Positions 8,719 through 16,998 of a DNA stretch of 26,783 nt are shown piece after piece. The stretch spans positions 1 to 26,783 of the forward strand of contig NZ_JAKJHX010000052.1 of NCBI RefSeq assembly GCF_021648855.1, read 5' to 3'. Positions within the stretch are counted from its first letter, which is position 1; each line of letters begins with the position of its first letter. This DNA is from Tychonema litorale BBK16 (GTDB taxonomy: Bacteria; Cyanobacteriota; Cyanobacteriia; Cyanobacteriales; Microcoleaceae). A program made the translations under genes and the position numbers. The notes below the pieces were generated by a model. That model was given only the letters and a program-made list of their open reading frames with translations. It was not told the DNA's origin and did no database searches.

Positions 8719-8855
8719 TTAGTTTGAGACATAGATTGTTGGTAAATCCCACCCCTACAAATATTGATGGTTATTTAACCAGACTTGAATTACCTCTCCC
8801 TTCTCTTTCTCTGTGTCCTCTATGTCCTCTGTGGTTGATATAAAAATTAATTGAC

Positions 8856-9965
8856 TTAGCTATCGCCAGTCTTATCATGCTTAGATGATTCAGGCTTTCC
8901 TGCTAATGGTAACAATTCCGAACCATCTGCATTCATCACATAAAGCCTGACTTCGGGATATGAGTCAGGAATAAATGCAACTTTTTTACCATCAGGCGAC
9001 CATGTAAAAAAACGAATTTTTGGTTTTAACTTAGTCAAATTTGAACCGTTGGAATTTATCACACAAATAAACCATTCTTCGCTACCATCTGGCTGAGATT
9101 TTGAGGGACAGCTAAAGGCAATTCGCTTACCGTCAGCCAACCACACAGCGCTAGCCCCATCGGCTATTTTTTGAGGTTTTCCTGAACCGTCAGCCTTCGC
9201 AAGCCAAACTTGACTAATCGTTTCGCTGCGTTTAGCATCGCCTGTATAGATGCCGCGAGTGTAGACAATTTGTTTGCCGTTGGGAGACCAAGAAGGTGCA
9301 TAATCTTCACTGGTTGATGAAATCTGAATTCTATTTGTTCCGTTGACATTAATCAATTCTAGTTTATTGCTTTTAAAAGCAATCTTTTTGCCATCTGGCG
9401 ACCAAATAGGCGAGTTATTAGTAATTGACTCACCTTTGTTATTTCCCAAATCAACTAACTTTATTAAACTGCTACCATCTGAGTTAATTACATAAATCTT
9501 TCCTTCTCCTTCAAAGGCAATTCGATTGCTGCTGCGCGACCATTGTGGATTTTTTGCCCAGCCAATATCTCTGGTGATTTGCGTGAGTTTAAAACCTTCC
9601 GAATTGATTGCGTAGAGGCTACCGCAGCAATTTTCGGTTTCTTTTTGCTGCTTAAAGTTGCGACTTGAATAGAAGACAATCCGCCGACTGTCAGGCGACC
9701 AAGCTGGATCGATATCCATTTCTGGATCGTCGGTAAGTCTAGTCAATCCTTTACCGTTGACGTTGACTTTATAGATTTCCCAATTCATAAACGGTTGTTC
9801 ATTTTTTCCGTGGGTTGCTAGAAAAGCAATTTGCTTGCTATCTGGGGACCAGACTGGTGGGCCCATAACCTCATAGGCTGCATATTCATCTCCTATTGCA
9901 CAGCTATGGACGGACGCAAATGCAATTAGAAAAAAAGCGAAAAGGTAGATTTTAGAAAGGCGCAT
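8856..9965 (-). CDS. Exported TolB-like PD40 beta-propeller protein
   Basis: A 369-residue protein with an N-terminal signal (basic MRLSK, then a hydrophobic core to about residue 22, SCA near the end). Seven PD40/WD40-like units follow, each with the W/P-S-P-D-G/S-K-x-I-A-F pattern: PPVWSPDSKQIAF, PAWSPDSRRIVF, PQWSRSSNRIAF, PIWSPDGKKIAF, PSWSPNGKQIVY, AVWLADGKRIAF and FTWSPDGKKVAF. Seven units make a complete propeller, like the C-terminal domain of TolB but without TolB's N-terminal domain. The likely location is the periplasm or outside; VHSC is a poor lipobox, so lipidation is doubtful. No enzymatic residues are evident, and binding or scaffolding is the usual role. It is divergent from the next gene across a region with a 20-bp palindrome. 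Confidence 0.85.
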   Translation of the reverse strand: MRLSKIYLFAFFLIAFASVHSCAIGDEYAAYEVMGPPVWSPDSKQIAFLATHGKNEQPFMNWEIYKVNVNGKGLTRLTDDPEMDIDPAWSPDSRRIVFYSSRNFKQQKETENCCGSLYAINSEGFKLTQITRDIGWAKNPQWSRSSNRIAFEGEGKIYVINSDGSSLIKLVDLGNNKGESITNNSPIWSPDGKKIAFKSNKLELINVNGTNRIQISSTSEDYAPSWSPNGKQIVYTRGIYTGDAKRSETISQVWLAKADGSGKPQKIADGASAVWLADGKRIAFSCPSKSQPDGSEEWFICVINSNGSNLTKLKPKIRFFTWSPDGKKVAFIPDSYPEVRLYVMNADGSELLPLAGKPESSKHDKTGDS

Positions 9966-10028
9966 AAATTATTTTAATCGCAATAATTTTTATGCTATAA
10001 TTTAAGCTTGAGATATATAATTTGACTG

Positions 10029-10048
10029 TGACAGTCGATCGACTGTCA
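10029..10048. promoter_or_regulatory. Perfect 20-bp palindrome in a divergent promoter region
   Basis: TGACAGTCGATCGACTGTCA is its own reverse complement. A third half-site (GACTGT at 10024-10029) precedes it, so GACTGT-g-ACAGTC and ACAGTC-gatc-GACTGT overlap. It lies between two divergent genes (starts at 9965 and 10086), the usual place for an operator of a dimeric regulator. No known regulator consensus is claimed. Confidence 0.5.
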
Positions 10049-10085
10049 TCTCTGGCGATCGCAATTAATTTGGAGACCCAAAAAG

Positions 10086-10694
10086 ATGGCATACAGCGAT
10101 TTCAGCCTTGCGAGAGTTAAAAACGATTTTGGTTTAACTTTGGATGAGACGCGCGATTTATTTGCCATTACAACGCCTGTTGCACCGTCGGAAATTTTAA
10201 CAACTACTTTAAATGATTACGTGCCTTTAGCAATTGCTATTTCCACAGAAAAGGCTCGATCGGAGTTTTTAATTGCTCCGATTTTAGCAGAAGCTAGGCG
10301 GTTGTTAAACAAGCGAATTTCGCTGTTTTCCGGTAAGGATTTTACAGTCGATCCAGCTAGGGGATTGGAAGGATTTTGCGATTATATTATTAGCGGTTCT
10401 CAGGAACAATTGTTTGTCAGTGCTCCTGTTGTGACTATCTTTGAAGCGAAAAAAGAAGATATTATTGGCGGGTTGGGGCAATGCGCGGCGGCTATGGTGG
10501 CTGCTGAATGCCTTAATCAAAATCAAGGTACTGAGGTCGATCGCCTTTACGGTGCTGTGACAACGGGTACTAACTGGAAGTTCTTGATTTTAGAAGGAAC
10601 TACTCTGTTTATCGATCCGACAGAATACTATATCAACCAGGTTGATAAGATTTTGGGAATTTTGCTGCAACCATTTTCCCAAAATGTGAGTTAA
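10086..10694 (+). CDS. Predicted PD-(D/E)XK-fold protein of unknown function
   Basis: A 202-residue protein, no signal or membrane segment. The central part fits a PD-(D/E)XK nuclease core: E60 in an N-terminal helix (EKARSEFLIAPILAEARRLL), D99 in a strand (LEGFCDYII), then P114 and E120-x-K122 in the next strand (PVVTIFEAKKED), followed by the helix GLGQCAAAMVAAE with Q132. The C-terminal half (LYGAVTTGTNWKFLILE) resembles strands seen after the core in restriction-endonuclease-like proteins. Similar stand-alone proteins are, from memory, common and unnamed in cyanobacteria. No methylase or other restriction partner is adjacent, so a restriction role is not supported. rdgB starts 27 bp downstream (18 bp if the upstream ATG is used) and may be co-transcribed. 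TGGAGACCC upstream provides a possible ribosome site. Confidence 0.7.
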   Translation: MAYSDFSLARVKNDFGLTLDETRDLFAITTPVAPSEILTTTLNDYVPLAIAISTEKARSEFLIAPILAEARRLLNKRISLFSGKDFTVDPARGLEGFCDYIISGSQEQLFVSAPVVTIFEAKKEDIIGGLGQCAAAMVAAECLNQNQGTEVDRLYGAVTTGTNWKFLILEGTTLFIDPTEYYINQVDKILGILLQPFSQNVS

Positions 10695-10721
10695 TGTCTA
10701 TACAAAGTTTTAATGGAAATT

Positions 10722-11306
10722 ATGACCGATCGCAAATTACTCATTGTCGCCACCAGCAATCCCGGCAAAGTTAAGGAAATGCAGGTTTATCTTCAGGATT
10801 TAGGATGGGAGTTGCAACTGAAACCGCCAGAGTTGGAAATAGAGGAAACTGGAGAGACTTTTATTGCTAATGCTTGTTTGAAGGCTTCGGAAATTGCTAA
10901 AGCAACTGGGGAATGGTCGATCGCAGATGATTCTGGTTTAATGGTAGATGCACTCGATGGTCAACCGGGAATTTATTCGGCGCGCTACGGAAAAACCGAT
11001 GCTGACAGAATTTCTCGAATGCTGACAGAATTGGAAGGCGAAAAAAACCGAGAAGCACAATTTGTGTGTGCGATCGCGATCGCCCGTCCAGACGGTACAA
11101 TTGCCCTGCAAGTAGAAGGAATTTGCCGGGGTGAAATCCTGCACACTCCCCGTGGTACGGGAGGTTTCGGATATGATCCCATTTTCTACGTGCCCGCACA
11201 GCAACAGACTTTTGCAGAAATGACACCCGAAATTAAGCGATCGCACTCCCACCGCGGCCAAGCATTCCAGTCTCTCTTACCACAAATGGAAAAAATTGTC
11301 AAGTAA
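10722..11306 (+). CDS. rdgB: RdgB/HAM1 family non-canonical purine NTP pyrophosphatase
   Basis: It hydrolyses dITP, ITP and XTP to monophosphates and pyrophosphate, keeping deaminated purines out of DNA and RNA. Motifs in order: ATSNPGKVKEM (substrate loop), EETGETFIANACLKA, the metal-binding ADDSGLMVDAL, PGIYSARYG, GFGYDPIFYVP and the C-terminal SHRGQAFQ. The ATG at 10722 gives MTDRKLLIVATSNPGK (194 residues) and has GGA five bases upstream; an earlier in-frame ATG at 10713 would add three residues and lacks a ribosome site. It follows the predicted nuclease-fold gene closely on the same strand. It converges on glnB, with a CCCCATG/CCCCATT repeat in between. Confidence 0.95.
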   Translation: MTDRKLLIVATSNPGKVKEMQVYLQDLGWELQLKPPELEIEETGETFIANACLKASEIAKATGEWSIADDSGLMVDALDGQPGIYSARYGKTDADRISRMLTELEGEKNREAQFVCAIAIARPDGTIALQVEGICRGEILHTPRGTGGFGYDPIFYVPAQQQTFAEMTPEIKRSHSHRGQAFQSLLPQMEKIVK

Positions 11307-11343
11307 AGGGAGAGGGGGAGACGGGGAGAGAGCAGGATACTGA

Positions 11344-11412
11344 TGCCCCATGCCCCATGCCCCATGCCCCATGCCCCATTCCCCATTCCCCATTCCCCAT
11401 TCCCCATTCCCA
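11344..11412. repeat. CCCCATG/CCCCATT heptamer array between convergent genes
   Basis: About four to five CCCCATG units, then four or five CCCCATT units, ending 5 bp from the glnB stop. This is the classic cyanobacterial short tandem repeat. It fills the space where terminators of both rdgB and glnB would lie; no separate hairpin-plus-T-run is visible. Confidence 0.95.
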
Positions 11413-11417
11413 ATTTC

Positions 11418-11774
<357 letters not shown>

Positions 11775-12124
11775 TTACTTCTTTGTTTAGCACTTAATCA
11801 GGGTCATCGCATCGCCAACAAGGAGTTTTTTTGTATGCGATGACTACTCAAAAATATAATATCACCATTGATCGGTCAGCAGAATTCAGCAGACTTCAGC
11901 CAACAGCCCCCATCCCAGTCTGCTAACATAGTCCTGGAGACGCTATCGACCTATCGACGCTTTTCCTGAAGCTGGAGATTCTTCGCTTTGAATGACAAAA
12001 TCAGCTCTTCTAATCCTTGGTAAACCTAGATATTCCGGCTACTGCTTTAAAGCCTAAAATTTTCTATGTCAAATTTGTACATATTCTTGAAAACTATAAT
12101 TAGGCGGTCAGTTAAACTATTTCT
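11775..12124. promoter_or_regulatory. Divergent glnB / MFS intergenic region with inverted repeat
   Basis: A 350-bp gene-free stretch. A 10-bp perfect inverted repeat GTCATCGCAT (11803-11812) / ATGCGATGAC (11835-11844) with a 22-nt loop lies 47-88 bp upstream of the glnB TTG. It could be a hairpin in the 5' leader or an operator. GTA-N9-TAC at 11833-11847 is one base too long for the NtcA consensus (GTA-N8-TAC). A CTATCGAC direct repeat sits near 11942-11957. Nothing else is recognised; the MFS start has no Shine-Dalgarno. Confidence 0.5.
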
Positions 12125-13411
12125 ATGCACCCAGCTAGCCCTCCCCCTGACCGCAACGGGCTTGATGCCCTATTCAGAAACCGCGCCTTCCTCGCCTTGT
12201 GGACTGGCCAGTTATTGGCCCAAGTGGCAGATAAGATTTTTTATGTATTGCTGATTATCCTCCTGAAAACTGGTGATTATACAGTAGGGCAGAATTTTCA
12301 AAATTCCATGTTATCAGCGGTGATGATTGCCTACACGGTGCCTGCGATCGTTTTTGGTTCAGTAGCAGGTATCGCCGTAGATCGGTTTTCCAAGAAGCAA
12401 ATGCTGATTGGCTGTAACCTGATTCGTGCTCTATTAATTTTCGCGATGCCGTTTTTGCCCAAAGCTTTTGTAGTTTTGCTAGTAATTACGTTTTTGGTTT
12501 CTACTGTAACGCAATTTTTTGCTCCCGCAGAAGCAGCCGCCATTCCGCTGGCGGTGGGGCGAGAGGGATTGATGTCCGCCAATGCTCTATTTGCGTCGTC
12601 TACGATGGGTGGGATTATTGTCGGTATGACGATCGGCGAACCGCTGTTTAGTTGGATCAAACACAGCTATGGAGGAGGTTCACGAGAGTTTTTGCTGGCG
12701 GGATTGTATGTGGTCTCGGCTGTTTTGATTTATGCTATGCGGATCAAGGAAAGTCGTGTCGGTAGTAATGGAAAAAACATCCATCCTTGGCAAGATTTCA
12801 AAGAAGGTTTGCGCTATTTGAAGCGAAATCGCCTGGTGAGTAATGCGATGGTACAGTTGACGATTTTGTATTCGGTGTTTGCTGCGCTTCAGGTGCTGGC
12901 GATCGCACTTTCGGGCAAAATAGGTCTCAAGGAAACTCAATTTGGCTTTTTGCTGGCTGCTGCGGGAATCGGTATGGTTTTTGGTGCAGCGTTTTTGGGA
13001 CATTGGGGCGATCGCGTGCACCACAAACCTTTACCATTAATTGGTTTCGTAATGATGGGTTTTGTGTTAGGAATGTTTGCCTTTACCAGACAGTTATGGT
13101 TGGGATTTAGTTTAAGCGCTTTGTTCGGTTTCGGCGCTTCCCTGATTAACGGCCCGATGCAAGCCTTGATTCAAGAGCAAACTCCAGAATCCATGCGAGG
13201 AAAAGTCTTTGGGTTTGAAAACAATGCGATTAATATTGCCCTCAGTCTACCTTTGGCAATTACTGGCCCGCTGACGGATGCTGTCAGTAAAGCTGTGGGT
13301 TCCGATGACCTCGGTTTGCGGATCGTGTTGCTGAGTTTGGGTTTTTTAGTCCCAGTTATGGGGCTGGCAGCTTGGCGGCATACCCGAAATGTTTTACAGG
13401 ATGTGGTTTGA
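12125..13411 (+). CDS. MFS transporter, drug/metabolite exporter type
   Basis: A 428-residue integral membrane protein with about 12 hydrophobic segments. The MFS motif A loop is visible in both halves: GSVAGIAVDRFSKKQMLIG between helices 2 and 3, and GHWGDRVHHKPLPLIG in the second half. Overall it looks like the EntS/MefA-like exporters (H+ antiporters with a large single chain). NGPMQALIQEQTPESMRGKVFG, typical of this subgroup, is present (about residues 340-360). The substrate is unknown. It starts at ATG 12125; the short N-terminal cytoplasmic stretch MHPASPPPDRNGLDALFRN precedes helix 1. Followed by a heptamer-type repeat, then ilvB on the same strand. Confidence 0.9.
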   Translation: MHPASPPPDRNGLDALFRNRAFLALWTGQLLAQVADKIFYVLLIILLKTGDYTVGQNFQNSMLSAVMIAYTVPAIVFGSVAGIAVDRFSKKQMLIGCNLIRALLIFAMPFLPKAFVVLLVITFLVSTVTQFFAPAEAAAIPLAVGREGLMSANALFASSTMGGIIVGMTIGEPLFSWIKHSYGGGSREFLLAGLYVVSAVLIYAMRIKESRVGSNGKNIHPWQDFKEGLRYLKRNRLVSNAMVQLTILYSVFAALQVLAIALSGKIGLKETQFGFLLAAAGIGMVFGAAFLGHWGDRVHHKPLPLIGFVMMGFVLGMFAFTRQLWLGFSLSALFGFGASLINGPMQALIQEQTPESMRGKVFGFENNAINIALSLPLAITGPLTDAVSKAVGSDDLGLRIVLLSLGFLVPVMGLAAWRHTRNVLQDVV

Positions 13412-13693
13412 AGTATTGGGAATGGGGAATGGGGCATTGGGCATCGGCCATCGGGTATCGGGCATCGGCCATAGCTGACTAAGAATTTCTTGATGGTACA
13501 AGCCACCGGATTCATGGGTTGAAATCAATCCAAAATCTAAAATCTAAAAGCTAAAATCAAATGATTTTTTTGAGAGCTGCTATATTGCGGCATCATCTAA
13601 TAACAGGTGTATTGCCTGCTTCAAATTCAGTTAAAAAAGTAGTAAAATTAAAGTTTTAACTTTAAATTGTCGTTAACTTAAGGATGGAAATTT
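13412..13693 (+). promoter_or_regulatory. ilvB upstream region with repeats
   Basis: A 282-bp gap. 13417-13472 is a degenerate GGGAATG/GGGCATC/GGCCATC heptamer array. An AATCTAA-type repeat follows at about 13534-13560. TTAAAGT-ttta-ACTTTAA is a small AT palindrome at about 13649-13666. AAGGA at 13680-13684, 9 nt before the GTG, is a good ribosome site and decides the ilvB start. Confidence 0.6.
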
Positions 13694-15529
13694 GTGCAAC
13701 TAAAAACTAAAGTAGCGGTAAAGCGTGCAACTGGTGCCTTTGCTCTGATTGATAGCTTGAGACGACATGGTGTCAAGCATATTTTTGGTTATCCCGGCGG
13801 TGCAATTCTGCCACTTTACGATGAACTCTACCGCGCTGAAGCCGAGGGCGGCCTCAAACATATTCTGGTGCGCCACGAGCAAGGTGCTGCTCACGCTGCT
13901 GATGGATATGCCCGCGCTACCGGACAAGTAGGGGTGTGTTTCGCGACTTCGGGCCCAGGCGCAACTAACTTGGTGACGGGGATTGCGACGGCTCACATGG
14001 ATTCGATCCCGATGGTAATTATTACCGGTCAAGTGGCTCGTCCGGCGATCGGCACTGATGCCTTTCAAGAAACAGATATCTACGGCATCACACTGCCAAT
14101 TGTCAAGCATTCCTATGTAGTGCGCGATCCGAGAGATATGGCAAAAATTGTCGCCGAGGCTTTCCACATCGCCAGTACAGGACGTCCTGGGCCTGTGTTG
14201 GTTGATGTGCCCAAGGATGTAGGTTTGGAGGAATTTGACTATCTACCGGTGGAACCTGGAGCAGTCAGAATTCCGGGCTATCGGCCGACGGTGAAGGGAA
14301 ATCCCCGCCAAATTAATCAAGCGATTCATTTGCTCAAGGAAGCTCAGCGTCCTTTATTGTATGTGGGTGGTGGCGCGATCGCGGCTGCGGCCCATGATGA
14401 AATTAAAGAACTAGCGGAAATGTTCCAAATCCCCGTCACGACAACGCTGATGGGCAAAGGTGCCTTTGATGAGAACCATCCTTTGTCAGTGAAAATGCTG
14501 GGGATGCACGGCACTGCTTACGCTAATTTTGCCGTTACTGAGTGCGATTTGTTGATTGCTGTAGGGGCTCGTTTTGACGATCGCGTGACCGGAAAATTAG
14601 ACGAATTTGCCGCCCGCGCCAAGGTGATTCACATCGATATCGACCCCGCTGAAGTCGGCAAAAATCGTGGCCCGGAAGTGCCGATTGTCGGAGATGTCCG
14701 CCAAGTTTTAATTGATTTGCTGCGCCGCTGTCGGGAAATAGGAGTTTCGGGAAATCCAGGACAAACTGCGGCATGGCTACAAAGGATTGATACCTGGAAA
14801 CGCGACTATCCCTTAGTTGTACCTCATTACCCGGAAATTTTGTCTCCCCAAGAGGTGATTTCGGAGTTGGGCATTCAAGCGCCGGATGCTTACTACACCA
14901 CGGATGTCGGTCAACATCAAATGTGGTCGGCTCAATTCTTGAACAACGGGCCTCGGCGCTGGATTTCTAGTGCTGGTTTGGGAACGATGGGTTACGGGCT
15001 ACCGGCGGCGATGGGCGCGAAAATGGCTCTACCCCAGGAGCAAGTTATTTGCATTGCTGGCGATGCTAGCATCCAAATGAATATTCAAGAGCTGGGAACC
15101 CTAGCACAATACGGTATTAATGTCAAGCTAGTAATTGTGAATAATGGCTGGCAGGGCATGGTGCGGCAGTGGCAGCAGGCGTTCTACGGGGAGCGTTATT
15201 CGTCGTCCAATATGACTGTAGGGATGCCGGATTTTGTGATGCTGGCTCAAGCTTATGGCGTTAAGGGGATGCTGGTTTCGGAACCGGGGGAACTGAAAGA
15301 TGCGATCGCCGAAATGCTAGCCCATGACGGCCCGGTGCTGATGGATGCGAAGGTGACGAGGGACGAAAACTGTTATCCGATGGTTGTTCCTGGTAAGAGT
15401 AATGCTCAAATGGTTGGTTTGCCCGATCGCAGTAAATTAGAATCAGCGGAGTTAATTTATTGTCCCAGTTGTGGCGCTAAGAATGTTTCAACCAATAAGT
15501 TTTGTCCTGAGTGTGGGACAAAAGTTTAG
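13694..15529 (+). CDS. ilvB: Acetolactate synthase large subunit with C-terminal zinc ribbon
   Basis: A ThDP- and FAD-dependent enzyme that makes acetolactate or acetohydroxybutyrate, the first common step to Val, Leu and Ile. It has 611 residues from a GTG start preceded by AAGGA. Features: catalytic glutamate E62 ([18 protein letters not shown]), central FAD domain (about 205-350), ThDP/Mg motif from GDAS (456-459) to NN (483-484), and the C-terminal lid with [13 protein letters not shown]. After the normal catalytic end comes a linker and a rubredoxin-like zinc ribbon, C590-x2-C593 ... C604-x2-C607, finishing at residue 611. The ribbon is an addition relative to E. coli and plant enzymes. 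The regulatory subunit ilvN is not in the window. The stop codon abuts a GTTGACA repeat. Confidence 0.96.
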   Translation: MQLKTKVAVKRATGAFALIDSLRRHGVKHIFGYPGGAILPLYDELYRAEAEGGLKHILVRHEQGAAHAADGYARATGQVGVCFATSGPGATNLVTGIATAHMDSIPMVIITGQVARPAIGTDAFQETDIYGITLPIVKHSYVVRDPRDMAKIVAEAFHIASTGRPGPVLVDVPKDVGLEEFDYLPVEPGAVRIPGYRPTVKGNPRQINQAIHLLKEAQRPLLYVGGGAIAAAAHDEIKELAEMFQIPVTTTLMGKGAFDENHPLSVKMLGMHGTAYANFAVTECDLLIAVGARFDDRVTGKLDEFAARAKVIHIDIDPAEVGKNRGPEVPIVGDVRQVLIDLLRRCREIGVSGNPGQTAAWLQRIDTWKRDYPLVVPHYPEILSPQEVISELGIQAPDAYYTTDVGQHQMWSAQFLNNGPRRWISSAGLGTMGYGLPAAMGAKMALPQEQVICIAGDASIQMNIQELGTLAQYGINVKLVIVNNGWQGMVRQWQQAFYGERYSSSNMTVGMPDFVMLAQAYGVKGMLVSEPGELKDAIAEMLAHDGPVLMDAKVTRDENCYPMVVPGKSNAQMVGLPDRSKLESAELIYCPSCGAKNVSTNKFCPECGTKV

Positions 15530-15684
15530 TTGACAGTTGACAGTTGACTGTTAACTGTTAACTGTTAACTGTTAACCGTTGACGGTATTGGCAATGCCCA
15601 ATGCCCGATGCCCAATGCCCAATGCCCGATGCCCAATTCCCAATTCCCCATTCCCAATTCCCCATTCCCCATTCCCCATTCCCA
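15528..15684 (+). repeat. Two heptamer arrays between ilvB and the dihydroorotase-like gene
   Basis: 15528-15585 holds GTTGACA/GTTGACT/GTTAACT units starting at the ilvB stop codon. 15594-15684 holds CCCAATG/CCCGATG/CCCCATT units running right up to the next start codon. No promoter or ribosome site is visible outside the repeats, so any signal for the downstream gene lies in or before the arrays. Confidence 0.9.
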
Positions 15685-16971
15685 ATGACTTCTGAACTGC
15701 TGCAAAATGTACGAGTGCTAGATCCAGTATCACAGAGCGATCGCATCGCCGATGTTCTGATTGCTGAAGGCGAGATCAAAGCAGTTGAGGCAAACATTGC
15801 TGAATTTCCCGCTGACACAGAAGTGCGAGATTGTGGCGGACTGATTTTGGGGCCGGGATTGACCGATATGTACAGTCACAGCGGGGAACCAGGTTTTGAG
15901 GATCGGGAAACCCTGCAATCTTTGATGCAGGCTGGGGCTGCTGGGGGTTTTACACGGGTGGCGATTTTGCCAGACACCTCGCCACCTCTTGATAATTTGG
16001 CTGGTTTAGCTTTTTTTCAACAACATATCCGCAATTTATCCCCCTCTCTGCCCCGCTTGTATTTCTGGGGCGCTCTGACAGCGGGCGTTCAAGGGCAACA
16101 CATGGCTGAGTTGGGGGAGTTGGCCTCGTGTCCGATTGTCGGGTTTGCCGATGGTTTACCCCTGGCTAATCCGGCTCTGGCGATGCGTTTGTTGGAATAT
16201 ATTCAGCCTTTGGGTAAGTCGGTGGCTTTGTGGCCGTGCGATCGCGCTTTGGCGGGAAATGGAGTGGCGAGAGAGGGTGCTGTTTCCCTGCGGTTGGGTT
16301 TACCGGGAATTCCGGCGGCTGCGGAGACTTCGGCTTTGGCTGTTTTGCTAGAATTAGTCGCCACTGTGGGAACTCCGGTACACATTATGCGGGTGTCTTG
16401 TGCTCGCAGTGTGGAACTAATTCGAGATGCCAAAGCGCGGGGTTTACCTGTGACTGCGAGTGTGACTTGGATGCACTTGTTGTTAAATGTTGGGGCAATT
16501 TCTGGTAACACAACGGTGTCGTTTCCTTACGATCCGAATTTGCGTTTAGATCCGCCTTTGGGCAATGAGGCTGACCAATTGGCGCTGATTCAAGGGCTGA
16601 AAGATGGGGTGATTGATGCGATCGCGATCGACCACAGCCCTCATACTTATGAGGATAAAACTGTGGCTTTTGCTGATGCTCCACCAGGTGCGATCGGTTT
16701 AGAATTAGCTCTATCTTTACTATGGCAGGGATTAGTAGAAACTGGGAAATTTTCTGCTCTAGAACTGTGGCGAGTTTTGAGTACCTCCCCCGCCATTTGT
16801 CTCGGACAAATCCCTGCCACGGTTGCGTTAGGAGTCTCTGCTGAGCTGATTTTATTCGACCCAAAAATGAGTTGGACTGTTGATGGGCAAAGTCTGAAGT
16901 CGCGATCGGCAAACACACCTTGGTTTGGCAAGAAATTAGCAGGAAAAGTTCTACAAACTTGGACTTGTTAA
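15685..16971 (+). CDS. pyrC: Dihydroorotase-like protein (PyrC', predicted non-catalytic)
   Basis: An amidohydrolase-fold protein of 428 residues from ATG 15685, which starts [14 protein letters not shown]. The frame is open back to 15601, but those 28 codons are translated repeat. It belongs to the class I dihydroorotase family ([41 protein letters not shown]). The metal site is broken: the HxH pair is Y63-x-H65, the usual H-x-E strand reads ALWPCD (about 181-186), the HVS histidine is R236 (IMRVS), and the PHH of the next strand is WMH (262-264). D316 is kept. This pattern matches the inactive PyrC' of Pseudomonas, which supports aspartate transcarbamoylase. No pyrB is in the window. Catalytic loss is my inference. 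Confidence 0.9.
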   Translation: MTSELLQNVRVLDPVSQSDRIADVLIAEGEIKAVEANIAEFPADTEVRDCGGLILGPGLTDMYSHSGEPGFEDRETLQSLMQAGAAGGFTRVAILPDTSPPLDNLAGLAFFQQHIRNLSPSLPRLYFWGALTAGVQGQHMAELGELASCPIVGFADGLPLANPALAMRLLEYIQPLGKSVALWPCDRALAGNGVAREGAVSLRLGLPGIPAAAETSALAVLLELVATVGTPVHIMRVSCARSVELIRDAKARGLPVTASVTWMHLLLNVGAISGNTTVSFPYDPNLRLDPPLGNEADQLALIQGLKDGVIDAIAIDHSPHTYEDKTVAFADAPPGAIGLELALSLLWQGLVETGKFSALELWRVLSTSPAICLGQIPATVALGVSAELILFDPKMSWTVDGQSLKSRSANTPWFGKKLAGKVLQTWTC

Positions 16972-16998
16972 CCAAATCCGATAATCCGAATCAATATA

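Noticed and set aside
11344..11412. CRISPR-like array
   Set aside because: The units are 7 bp head to tail with no spacers. They are short tandem repeats. The same applies to the other heptamer arrays.
11833..11847. Canonical NtcA site upstream of glnB
   Set aside because: The spacing between GTA and TAC is 9, not 8, and no -10 box is found at the usual distance. It is kept only as a weak possibility in the findings.
12066..12254. Short open frame overlapping the MFS start
   Set aside because: It overlaps the transporter in another frame, has no ribosome site and no recognisable protein features.
15601..15684. N-terminal extension of the dihydroorotase-like protein
   Set aside because: It translates the repeat into PDAQ/PMP/PIPHS-type peptides with no family similarity.
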